A DNA stretch of 20,746 bases from Betaproteobacteria bacterium (GTDB lineage Bacteria; Pseudomonadota; Gammaproteobacteria; Burkholderiales; SG8-39), in NCBI GenBank assembly GCA_019237595.1, contig JAFAGU010000386.1, positions 1-20,746 on the forward strand, read 5' to 3'. A model generated the notes under the pieces. It made no database searches, was not told the origin of the DNA, and saw only the letters and a list, made by a program, of their open reading frames with translations. Numbering within the stretch: the first letter of the stretch is position 1; every line of letters starts with the position of its first letter. Positions 1 to 7,047 of the stretch are shown here, piece after piece. The position numbers and the translations under genes are program-made.

Positions 1-2
1 CC

Positions 3-1538
3 GGCGCGACGCTGAGCGGCACGATCAGCGGATCGACCTGCTCCGTGAACGCGACTTCCAGCGTAGGCATGCAGCGCGTGATCTTCTGGATCAACCAGAT
101 GCAGATCCAGAACGACTATTCCGCGCCGTGGAACTGCACGTTCGACACGCACGCGCTTCCCGACGGAAACTACAGTCTCTGGGTCGAAGCCTATAGCAGC
201 CTGGGCGAGCGCACGGTGAGCACGATCCCCGTGGCGATCCGCAATTCCGGCACGACGAGCTCCGGCTCCACCAGCAGCAGCTCCTCGAGCAGCTCCTCGA
301 CGAGCACCACGCCCAGCCTCACGCCGACCTCGACCTCCGCCACGCCCGCGCCGGTGGCCGGCTCGCTCGACGTGTGGTTCAAGGCGCCGGCGAACGGCGC
401 GACCGTCTCCGGCGTCCTCGGCGGCGGCACGAAGTGCTACACGAACACGAGCGGCAGCGTCGCGAAGGTCCAGTACTTCCTCGACAGCACGGCGCTCAAC
501 ACCGACTCGACGCCGGCCGACGGCACGCAATGCGTGCTCGACACCACCAAGTTCGCGAACGGCGCGCACTCGCTCAAGGCGACGGCGACCGACACGACCG
601 GCGCCACGCGCAACGACGTCATCAGCGTCACGATCCAGAACTCCTCGACCACGTCGACAGGCTCCACCGGCAGCACGGGCTCGACCGGGAGCACCGGCTC
701 GACCAGCGCGACGAACATCTCCGCCTCCGACATCCTCGAGCAGGCGCAGGCCGGCATCCCGTTCTCGCAACAAAGCGGCTACACCGGCGCGGTGATGGGC
801 ACTTACCCGGACGTGCAGACGATTCCGGAGTCCGGCATCAATGGCCCCACGCTCCCGAACGGCGAGACGCTGCGCCTCGGGAAGCAGATGGACCCGGCGG
901 GCTCGGGCAAGCAGGTGCTCGCGTTCCAGCTCTCGCCGAACGACCCGACGACCTCGGGGTCCAAGCGCTCCGAGTTCGAGTTCCCGACCAACATCGTGCT
1001 CAACCAGACGTACTGGGTCGCCTACAGCGCGTACGTGTACGACTGGGGCACGCTGCCCTCGGGCGACGAGAGCCTGTTCGGCACGCAGGTGCACTCGAGC
1101 CGCACGGACCTGGGCCTGAGCCCGGCGTTCACGGTCGGCACGTTCGACGGCAGCACGATGCGCATCTCGGTGCAGTACGACACGAGCTCGACGCCTTCCA
1201 CGAGCACGACGACGACGATCAAGTACCCGGACTGGAGCCAGCCCGGCATCGCGATCCCGTTCGGGCGCTGGGTGGACTTCGTGTTCAAGTTCCGCGAGAG
1301 CCAGAGCTCCTCGGGCTTCCTGACGGCGTGGATCGACGGCCAGCAGGTCATGAGCTACAGCGGCCCGCTCGGCTACAACACGCCCGGCTACCTCGACTAC
1401 TTCAAGTTCGGCTACTACAACTGGTCGAACTTCTCGACGAGCCGCAAGGTGCTCCTGCGCTCGCCGGTGGTCGTGGCCGACCCGACCGGCAGCAAGTACA
1501 CCGCCAGCGACCTGCGCTCCTATGTCCAGGCTCGCTAA
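3..1538 (+). CDS. Secreted Ig-like / polysaccharide lyase-like protein (5' partial)
   Basis: The reading frame is open to the left edge, so the N-terminus and signal peptide are outside the window; the GTG at 45 is internal. Two Ig-like repeats are visible, each starting with a GAT(L/V)SG motif and ending in an NG(N)YSL/NGAHSL-type strand followed by V..IxN. Each has one Cys pair (STCS...WNCTFD and TKCYT...TQCVLD), probably a disulfide. Ser/Thr-rich linkers follow each repeat. The C-terminal part of about 270 residues (from about nt 720) resembles the jelly-roll polysaccharide lyase family (PF14099-like): a KRSEFEF strand typical of the RxE lyase strand, Q-x-H in GTQVHSS, and aromatic strands near the end (DYFKFGYYNW). 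Known relatives are extracytoplasmic and cleave or bind acidic polysaccharides; the substrate here is unknown. It directly precedes gspG and could be a secretion cargo (inference). Lyase activity is not proven by sequence. Confidence 0.8.
   Translation, partial: GATLSGTISGSTCSVNATSSVGMQRVIFWINQMQIQNDYSAPWNCTFDTHALPDGNYSLWVEAYSSLGERTVSTIPVAIRNSGTTSSGSTSSSSSSSSSTSTTPSLTPTSTSATPAPVAGSLDVWFKAPANGATVSGVLGGGTKCYTNTSGSVAKVQYFLDSTALNTDSTPADGTQCVLDTTKFANGAHSLKATATDTTGATRNDVISVTIQNSSTTSTGSTGSTGSTGSTGSTSATNISASDILEQAQAGIPFSQQSGYTGAVMGTYPDVQTIPESGINGPTLPNGETLRLGKQMDPAGSGKQVLAFQLSPNDPTTSGSKRSEFEFPTNIVLNQTYWVAYSAYVYDWGTLPSGDESLFGTQVHSSRTDLGLSPAFTVGTFDGSTMRISVQYDTSSTPSTSTTTTIKYPDWSQPGIAIPFGRWVDFVFKFRESQSSSGFLTAWIDGQQVMSYSGPLGYNTPGYLDYFKFGYYNWSNFSTSRKVLLRSPVVVADPTGSKYTASDLRSYVQAR
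247..357 (+). repeat. Ser/Thr-rich low-complexity linker (coding)
   Basis: This stretch encodes a linker made almost only of Ser, Thr, Gly and Pro, including a run of nine Ser, between the two Ig-like domains. Such linkers are common in multidomain secreted carbohydrate-active proteins. Confidence 0.8.
660..704 (+). repeat. Five tandem Gly-Ser-Thr codon triplets
   Basis: Five consecutive GST tripeptides are encoded with varied synonymous codons (for example ggctccacc, ggcagcacg, gggagcacc). The repeat is therefore conserved at protein level, not as exact DNA repeats. It links the second Ig-like domain to the lyase-like domain. Confidence 0.85.
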
Positions 1539-1543
1539 GGAGG
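1537..1543 (+). promoter_or_regulatory. Ribosome binding site of gspG overlapping the lyase stop codon
   Basis: AAGGAGG lies 5 nt before the ATG at 1549. Its first two bases are the last two of the upstream TAA stop (1536-1538). This fixes the gspG start at 1549 rather than the in-frame ATG at 1522, and it suggests translational coupling between the lyase-like gene and the secretion operon. Confidence 0.85.
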
Positions 1544-1548
1544 CGCGC

Positions 1549-1953
1549 ATGAGGAAGGCGGCCGGCTTCACGCTGCTCGAGCTCCTCGTCGTGATCGTGA
1601 TCATCGGCTTGCTCGCCGGCTACGTGGCCCCGCGCTACTTCGCCCAGGTGGGCAAGTCCGAGATCCAGGTCGCGAAAGCGCAGATCGACTCGCTCGAGAA
1701 GGCGCTCGACCAGTTCCGGCTCGACAACCGCCGCTACCCGACGCCGGAGGAAGGCCTCTCGGCGCTCGTGCAGAAGCCGGCGAACGCGCCGAACTGGTCC
1801 GGCCCGTACCTGAAGAAGGGCGTGCCGCAGGACCCGTGGGGGCATGCGTACCTCTATCGCACGCCCGGCGCCCGTGCCGAGTTCGAGGTCATCTCGCTCG
1901 GCAAGGACGGCAAGCCCGGCGGCAACGGGGAAGACGCCGACATCGGCGGCTAG
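1549..1953 (+). CDS. gspG: Type II secretion major pseudopilin GspG
   Basis: This 134-residue protein is the major subunit of the periplasmic pseudopilus. It begins with a short class III leader (MRKAAG) followed by FTLLELLVVIVIIGLL, with Glu at mature position 5 and a 20-residue hydrophobic helix, as required for prepilin peptidase processing. The C-terminal domain has hallmarks of GspG: RYPTPEEGLSALV, NWSGPYLKKG, a DPWG motif, and an SLGKDGKPGGNGEDADIGG end that matches the calcium-binding tail of the family. The usual terminal NW is replaced by GG. The start at 1549 is chosen for its AAGGAGG site. gspF follows after 4 nt. No prepilin peptidase gene is in the window, so a distant one must serve it. 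Confidence 0.96.
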   Translation: MRKAAGFTLLELLVVIVIIGLLAGYVAPRYFAQVGKSEIQVAKAQIDSLEKALDQFRLDNRRYPTPEEGLSALVQKPANAPNWSGPYLKKGVPQDPWGHAYLYRTPGARAEFEVISLGKDGKPGGNGEDADIGG

Positions 1954-1957
1954 CCTC

Positions 1958-3148
1958 ATGCAGTTCCACGTCCACGCCCTCGACGGCCGGCAGCAGGTCG
2001 TCTCGCTCACGCTCGAAGCCGTGAGCGAGGCGGCCGCGCTCGAGCTCGCGCGCGTGCGCGGCCTGAAGGTCTTTGCCGTGCGCGGGAAGACCCCGTCGCT
2101 GCGGCTCGCCGTCCGCAAGAACGCAAAATTCCCGACGACGCTCTTCTCCGTCGAGCTCGCCTCGCTCCTCGAGGCGGGGCTGAACCTCGTGGAGGCGCTC
2201 TCCACGCTCTCGGAGAAGACGCCCGATTCGCAGAGCCACGAGGTTCTTTCCCGCATCCTCGGCGCGATCCAGCGCGGCGAGCCGTTCTCGCAGGCGCTCG
2301 CGGCGTACCCGCAGTACTTCTCGCCGCTCTACGTCGCGACGATCAAGGCCGCGGAGCGCACCGGCAACGTGCGCGAGGCGCTCGGCCGCTACATCGCCTA
2401 CCAGGAGGAGCTCGACAAGGTGAGGAAGAAGATCGTCTCGGCGACCATCTACCCGGCGATCCTCGCGGTCGTCGGCGCGCTCGTGCTCGGGTTCCTCATG
2501 TTCTACGTCGTCCCCCGCTTTGCGACCGTCTACGAGGACATGTCCGGGACGCTGCCCTTCTTCTCGCGCGTGCTGCTCGGCTTCGGCGGCTTCGTCGGAA
2601 AGAACGCGTGGGCGATCGGCGTGACCTTCGCGGCCCTCGCCTCCTCCGCAGTATTCCTCGCCACGAAACCGGAAGTTCATTCCTGGATCAACCGGCGCGT
2701 CTGGGCGATCCCCGCGATCGGGGAGCGGCTGAAGGTCTACCAGCTTGCGAGGCTCTATCGCACAGCCGGCATGCTGCTCAAGGCCGGCATCCCTGCATTG
2801 CAGGCGCTCGAGATGGTGCGCGATCTCCTTTCCGCGCATTTGCGGCCGCAGCTCGAGCGCGCTCGCCACATGATCGAGCAGGGGCGCGCCATGTCCGCGG
2901 CGCTCGCGGAGGCCGGCCTCGCTACCCCCGTCGCCTCGCGCATGATGACCGTCGGCGAGCGAAGCGGCGACATGGGCGGCATGTTCGCGCAGATCGCCCG
3001 CTTCCACGACGACGAGGTCGCGCGCTTCATCGACTGGTTCACCCGCGCCTTCGAGCCGCTGCTCATGACGGTGCTGGGCGTTTCCGTGGGCCTGGTCGTC
3101 GTGCTCATGTACATGCCGATCTTCGAGCTCGCCGGGAGCATCCATTGA
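1958..3148 (+). CDS. gspF: Type II secretion inner-membrane platform protein GspF
   Basis: This 396-residue polytopic protein forms the inner-membrane platform of type II secretion/type IV pilus machines and contacts the ATPase. Two tandem T2SSF domains are visible: the first with ELASLLEAGLNLVEAL near residue 65, the second with RTAGMLLKAGIPALQAL. Each is followed by a helical segment with a signature such as ERTGN or GERSGDMG. Hydrophobic membrane segments lie around residues 165-190, 215-235 and near the C-terminus. The ATG at 1958 gives the normal N-terminus (MQFHVHALDG) and normal family length; longer upstream starts would overlap gspG. Its stop overlaps the TTG start of gspE. Confidence 0.95.
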   Translation: MQFHVHALDGRQQVVSLTLEAVSEAAALELARVRGLKVFAVRGKTPSLRLAVRKNAKFPTTLFSVELASLLEAGLNLVEALSTLSEKTPDSQSHEVLSRILGAIQRGEPFSQALAAYPQYFSPLYVATIKAAERTGNVREALGRYIAYQEELDKVRKKIVSATIYPAILAVVGALVLGFLMFYVVPRFATVYEDMSGTLPFFSRVLLGFGGFVGKNAWAIGVTFAALASSAVFLATKPEVHSWINRRVWAIPAIGERLKVYQLARLYRTAGMLLKAGIPALQALEMVRDLLSAHLRPQLERARHMIEQGRAMSAALAEAGLATPVASRMMTVGERSGDMGGMFAQIARFHDDEVARFIDWFTRAFEPLLMTVLGVSVGLVVVLMYMPIFELAGSIH

Positions 3149-4731
3149 TTTCCGCCGCCGACCTCGAGATCGCGCGCGGCAAGGAAGGGCGCCTCGTCGA
3201 GAACCTCGAGAGCCAGCTCGCCTGCGCTCCGTCGGAGTTCGTGCGGCGCCTGGCCGAGACGCTGCGCCTGCCCGCGGCGACGCTCGAGGACCTGCGCGGC
3301 GCGCAGCCCGCCTTCGACGCGCTTTCCTACGCCGAATGCTCGCGCCGCGGCTGCGTCGCGTTCCGCTCGCCCCAAGGCGCGCTCGGCGTCGCGCTCGGCG
3401 ATCCGTACGACCTCGACTCCCAGGAGTGGCTCGAGTCTCACGTCCGCGAATCGTTTTCCTATTTCGTCGCCCACCGCCTCGACGTCGCGACGTACCTCTC
3501 CGAACAGGAGCAGGGATTCAGGGCATTGGATGGAATTGCTTTCGATTCACAAAATCAGAATCAAACTGAAAAAACCCAGGAGATTTCGTTCGAAAGGGCG
3601 GCCGAGGAAGACAGCCCGGTGGTGCGCCTAGTGACCTCCACGCTTTACGACGCGCTGAAGGCCGGCGCGAGCGACGTGCACCTCGAGTCCACCGCCTCCG
3701 GGCTCACGATCAAGTACCGCATCGACGGCGTGCTGACGCCCGCGGAGCAGGTTCCGGGCACGGAGCTCGCCGAGCAGGTCGTCTCGCGCATCAAGGTGAT
3801 GTCGGAGCTCGACATCGCGGAGCGGCGGGTGCCGCAGGACGGGCGCTTCAAGGCCCGGCTGAGCCGGGGCGCCGCGACAGACCCCGGCCGCGACATCGAC
3901 TTCCGCGTCTCCATCATGCCGAGCGTCTTCGGCGAGGACGCGGTGCTGCGCATCCTCGACCGGCGCGCGCTTTCGGACCAGATGACCGGGTTGACCCTCG
4001 ACGTTCTCGGGTTCTCATCTGAAATGAAAAGCCAATTGAGGGTTCTCAGCGCTCTCCCCTACGGCATGATGCTCGTCACGGGCCCGACCGGCTCGGGCAA
4101 GACGACGACGCTCTACGCGCTCATCAGCGAGACGAACCGGGGCGAAGACAAGTTCATCACGATCGAGGACCCGGTCGAGTACCAGCTCCCGGGCGTGCTG
4201 CAGATCCCGGTGAACGAGCAGAAGGGCCTCACCTTCGCGCGCGGCCTGCGCTCGATCCTGCGCCACGACCCCGACCGCATCATGGTCGGCGAGATCCGCG
4301 ACCCGGAGACCGCCGAGATCGCGGTGCAGTCCGCGCTCACCGGCCACCTCGTCTACACCACGGTGCACGCGAACAACTCGCTCGACGTCCTCGGGCGCTT
4401 CCAGCACATGGGAGTCGACACGTACAACTTCGTCTCGGCGTTGAACTGCGTTCTTGCGCAAAGGTTGGTGAGAACTTTTTGCAAGACGTGCATGGGCAAG
4501 GGTTGCGCCGATTGCCGCGGCACGGGGTTCAAGGGCCGGCGCGCGATCGGAGAGCTTCTCGTGATGAACGACGAGCTGCGCGAGCTCATCGTGGCGCGCG
4601 CGCCCGCGAGGAAGCTCAAGGAAGCGGCGCGCGGGGCCGGCACCGTTCCGCTGCGCGAGGCGGCGCTCGCCCTAGTCGACGCGGGCGAGACCACACTGGA
4701 GGAAATCAACCGTGTTACGTTCGTTGCTTAA
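3145..4731 (+). CDS. gspE: Type II secretion ATPase GspE (compact zinc motif)
   Basis: This 528-residue hexameric secretion ATPase powers pseudopilus assembly in the cytoplasm. Motifs are Walker A GPTGSGKTTT at about residue 313, the DVHLE/Asp-box region and RIDGVL in the N2 domain, Walker B RIMVGEIRD at about 377-385, and the His box after GHLVYTTVHANN. The tetracysteine motif is C446-K-T-C449-MGKG-C454-A-D-C457. Only four residues separate the two CxxC pairs, where typical GspE/PilB proteins have a loop of about 30 residues or more. I chose TTG at 3145 because it forms a TTGA overlap with the gspF stop, with GGGAG upstream; GTG at 3241 is the next in-frame alternative. A linker around 3529-3600 is AT-rich and low in complexity. 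Confidence 0.94.
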   Translation: MISAADLEIARGKEGRLVENLESQLACAPSEFVRRLAETLRLPAATLEDLRGAQPAFDALSYAECSRRGCVAFRSPQGALGVALGDPYDLDSQEWLESHVRESFSYFVAHRLDVATYLSEQEQGFRALDGIAFDSQNQNQTEKTQEISFERAAEEDSPVVRLVTSTLYDALKAGASDVHLESTASGLTIKYRIDGVLTPAEQVPGTELAEQVVSRIKVMSELDIAERRVPQDGRFKARLSRGAATDPGRDIDFRVSIMPSVFGEDAVLRILDRRALSDQMTGLTLDVLGFSSEMKSQLRVLSALPYGMMLVTGPTGSGKTTTLYALISETNRGEDKFITIEDPVEYQLPGVLQIPVNEQKGLTFARGLRSILRHDPDRIMVGEIRDPETAEIAVQSALTGHLVYTTVHANNSLDVLGRFQHMGVDTYNFVSALNCVLAQRLVRTFCKTCMGKGCADCRGTGFKGRRAIGELLVMNDELRELIVARAPARKLKEAARGAGTVPLREAALALVDAGETTLEEINRVTFVA

Positions 4732-5476
4732 GCGCTTCGCGAAGAAGGACCCTTCGTCGGTCCGCATCGCGCTCTGCGAAGACCGGATTTTTCTTTCTTC
4801 GCAGGAGGTCATTCCCCTGCAGAAGAATGAAGATGCGCCGGCGTGGCGTGCGGCGATTGATGCGCTGCCTCTGATCTTGAGGAATTTGAAAGATCAAACG
4901 GCCAACATCGTGCTGGCCGACCAGTTCGTGCGCTATGCGCTCCTGCCCTGGAGCGACGCGCTCAAGACTCACGCGCAGTGGATGGCGCTCGCGCGCCACC
5001 GCTTCTGCGCGATCCATGGCCCGGTGGCGAACGAGTGGGAGATCAAGTTCGCCGAGACTGCGCCCGCGGGGCCGAGGCTCGCATGCGCGGTGGACGCCGG
5101 GCTCGTGGACGAGCTCGCGGCGCGCTTCTCGGGCACCGGCGTCTCGCTCGTCTCCGTGCTGCCCTTCCTCATCGCCGCGTTCAACCAGGTGCGCGAGCTG
5201 ACCGGCGGGTCCTGCTGGCTCGTCGTCGAGGAACCGGGGCGCCTCACGCTCGCGCTTTTCCTCCGCGGCGTCTGGGTCGCCATCCGCAGCGGGCGCGGCG
5301 ACCCGGCGTGGCGCGAGAGCCTGCCCGAGCTGATCGCGCGGGAGAGCGCGCTCCTCGGGCTCGAGGAGCCGTGCACGCGCGTCATCGTCTGCGCGCAGGG
5401 GCCCTTCGAGGCCGAGTACGAGAATTTCCGCCTCGACGCGTTCGACTACCAGGAGCTCGCGCTTGCAGCAAATTAG
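4712..5476 (+). CDS. PilM/GspL-cytoplasmic-like actin-fold protein
   Basis: This 254-residue soluble protein lies between gspE and a PilN-like gene, the place where PilM or the cytoplasmic half of GspL would be. The pattern of short beta strands (VRIALCEDRIFL, CAVDAGLVDEL, CWLVVEEPGRLTLALF) suggests a degenerate actin-like fold. Clear ATP-binding motifs and membrane segments are absent. In the family, PilM binds the N-terminus of PilN and links the ATPase to the platform. The GTG start at 4712 has GGAGG 9 nt upstream and overlaps the gspE stop by 20 nt. The assignment rests mainly on position and fold-like pattern; it could be a diverged MshI or GspL relative. Confidence 0.65.
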   Translation: MLRSLLKRFAKKDPSSVRIALCEDRIFLSSQEVIPLQKNEDAPAWRAAIDALPLILRNLKDQTANIVLADQFVRYALLPWSDALKTHAQWMALARHRFCAIHGPVANEWEIKFAETAPAGPRLACAVDAGLVDELAARFSGTGVSLVSVLPFLIAAFNQVRELTGGSCWLVVEEPGRLTLALFLRGVWVAIRSGRGDPAWRESLPELIARESALLGLEEPCTRVIVCAQGPFEAEYENFRLDAFDYQELALAAN

Positions 5477-5969
5477 GATCGACTTCTCCCGCAGCCGCCG
5501 CGCGCCGAAGTGGGTCGTCCCGGCGCTCTTTGCGCTTGCGCTCGCGTTCGCTGCGGATGTCGCGCTTTCGTTCGCCCGCACGGTCGGCGATCTCGCCGCA
5601 ACGGAGAAGAAGCTCGCTCGCCTCGACCACGCGTCCTTCCGTCCCGCGCGCAAGGCCGCGCCGGAGGAGCTCGCCGCCGCGCGGGAAACCATGCAGAAGC
5701 TCTCCACGCCCTGGGACCGGCTCTTCGCCGCGCTCGAAACCGCGGCGATCGACCAGGTCGCGCTCCTTTCCATCGAGCCCGACCCGAAGGCGGGAACGGT
5801 GACGATCTCGGGCGACAGCAAGGACTACCTGGCGGCGCTCAGCTACGTGCTGAACCTCGAGCGCGCGGATGTCCTCACGCACGTCCAGCTCGCGCGCCAT
5901 GAAGTCCGGCAGAACGACCCGCAGCGGCCGATCGCCTTCTCGGTCTCCGCAGGATGGGTGAAGCGGTGA
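5463..5969 (+). CDS. PilN-like inner-membrane platform protein
   Basis: This 168-residue protein has a short cytoplasmic N-terminus (MQQIRIDFSRSRR), one membrane segment at about residues 17-38 (VVPALFALALAFAADVALSF), a coiled region and a C-terminal ferredoxin-like domain. That is the PilN/GspL C-terminal layout. The IRIDF start resembles the conserved N-terminal peptide by which PilN docks on PilM (IN-L motif). The TTG start at 5463 has AGGAG 7 nt upstream and overlaps the preceding stop by 14 nt. The next gene has the same topology and is PilO-like, so the pair would form the periplasmic alignment complex. Confidence 0.7.
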   Translation: MQQIRIDFSRSRRAPKWVVPALFALALAFAADVALSFARTVGDLAATEKKLARLDHASFRPARKAAPEELAAARETMQKLSTPWDRLFAALETAAIDQVALLSIEPDPKAGTVTISGDSKDYLAALSYVLNLERADVLTHVQLARHEVRQNDPQRPIAFSVSAGWVKR

Positions 5970-6529
5970 AGATCGCCCTTTCGCGCATCGCCTCGCGCGA
6001 TGCGCTCCAGCGCCTGCGTCGCGAGCTCGGCTTCACCGGCGTGGCCGCGCTCGTCGCGATCGCCGCGAGCGGAATCTTCTACAAGGCCGCGCTCGAACCG
6101 CTGCAAGGCCGCGCCGCGCGGCTCGCCGAGGAGCTCGAGCGCCGCTCGGGCGAGGCGAACGCGGGAACGCCGCAGGCCGCCTCGGCTTCCGCGAAGCTCG
6201 ATCGCCTCTACGCCTTCCTCTCCAGAGACGAGACGACGACCGACTGGCTCGCGAAGCTCTATGGAATCGGCAAGGCGACCGGCGTGGACCTCCCGTCGGG
6301 GAGCTACCGCCTGCAGCCCGCCTCGGCCGACAAGGGCGGCCGCATCGAGCACTACGAGATCGTGCTTCCCGTCACCGCGACGTACGGCCACATGCGGGCG
6401 TTCCTCAGCCGCGCGCTCGCGGAGATGCCGGTGCTCTCGCTCGACCAGATGACGATCAAGCGCGAGACGCGGAACGACGGCGCGATCCAGGCCGAGCTCC
6501 GGCTGACGCTCCACATGGTGAAGCGTTGA
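5954..6529 (+). CDS. PilO/GspM-like inner-membrane platform protein
   Basis: This 191-residue protein has one membrane segment (GVAALVAIAASGIFY, about residues 28-44), then a charged helix (AARLAEELERRSGE) and a periplasmic domain with HYEIVLPVTATYGHMRAFL, the typical PilO-type ferredoxin-like strand-helix pattern. PilO pairs with PilN and contacts PilP. The ATG at 5954 overlaps the previous gene by 16 nt. An in-frame GTG at 5966 forming a GTGA overlap and giving the N-terminus MKIALSRI is an equally possible start. Similarity to MshK or GspM cannot be separated by eye. Confidence 0.7.
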   Translation: MGEAVKIALSRIASRDALQRLRRELGFTGVAALVAIAASGIFYKAALEPLQGRAARLAEELERRSGEANAGTPQAASASAKLDRLYAFLSRDETTTDWLAKLYGIGKATGVDLPSGSYRLQPASADKGGRIEHYEIVLPVTATYGHMRAFLSRALAEMPVLSLDQMTIKRETRNDGAIQAELRLTLHMVKR

Positions 6530-7047
6530 AGCTCTCGATCCCAAAAATCCGCGTCACCAGGCGCACGCTCGCCCGGGCGGCCATTCCGGTGGCGGCCCTC
6601 GCGCTGATCGCGTCCGTCGTGGCCGGGCGCGAGAAGCCGTCGCAGGTCGCCGAGCCGCCGGCGGCGAAGCTCGAGTCGAAGGTCGACAGCCGCGCGGCGG
6701 CGGAGCAGGACCTCGACCTCTCGGGGCTCGAGCGCAAGATCGCCGAGGCGAAGCCCGATGCCGGCGCCGACCCGTTCGCGCGGCGCAGCTTCGGCTCGCC
6801 GCAATCCGCGCCCCAGGCGCAGGCGCCCTCGGGGCCGCCCGCCCTTCCGTTCCGCTACCTCGGCAAGGCGATCGAGGACGGCAAGCTTTCCGTGTTCCTC
6901 ATGCGGGGCGACGACAGCTTCAGCGTGCAGGGGCGGCAGAAGCTCGACGGCGAGTACCGCGTCGACCGCGTGACCGAGTCGCAGGTCACGTTCACGCACC
7001 TTCCCACGAAAACCCAGCAGGTCCTCGACATCCCGGCGGTGAACTGA
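6526..7047 (+). CDS. PilP/GspC-like secretin-contacting protein
   Basis: This 173-residue protein has an N-terminal membrane segment (ARAAIPVAALALIASVVAG, about 16-34), a Pro/Ala-rich linker and a C-terminal beta domain (FRYLGKAIEDGKLSVFLMRG... DGEYRVDRVTESQVTF). This matches the homology region shared by GspC and PilP, which binds the N0 domain of the secretin. No lipobox is present, so it is anchored by a helix like GspC, not lipidated like PilP. The TTG at 6526 forms a TTGA overlap with the preceding stop. The gene precedes the secretin with a TGATG overlap, consistent with partner genes. Confidence 0.75.
   Translation: MKLSIPKIRVTRRTLARAAIPVAALALIASVVAGREKPSQVAEPPAAKLESKVDSRAAAEQDLDLSGLERKIAEAKPDAGADPFARRSFGSPQSAPQAQAPSGPPALPFRYLGKAIEDGKLSVFLMRGDDSFSVQGRQKLDGEYRVDRVTESQVTFTHLPTKTQQVLDIPAVN

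Noticed and set aside
660..704. CRISPR or mobile-element repeat
   Set aside because: The repeats are 9-nt codon repeats encoding Gly-Ser-Thr with varied codons and no spacers.
1522..1548. Earlier ATG start for gspG at 1522
   Set aside because: It would lengthen the leader by nine residues and lie inside the lyase gene, while AAGGAGG points to 1549.
1889..3145. Long minus-strand open frame opposite gspF
   Set aside because: It is rich in Arg, His, Asp and Glu, has no domain, and lies wholly opposite a clear GspF gene; this is a usual shadow in GC-rich DNA.
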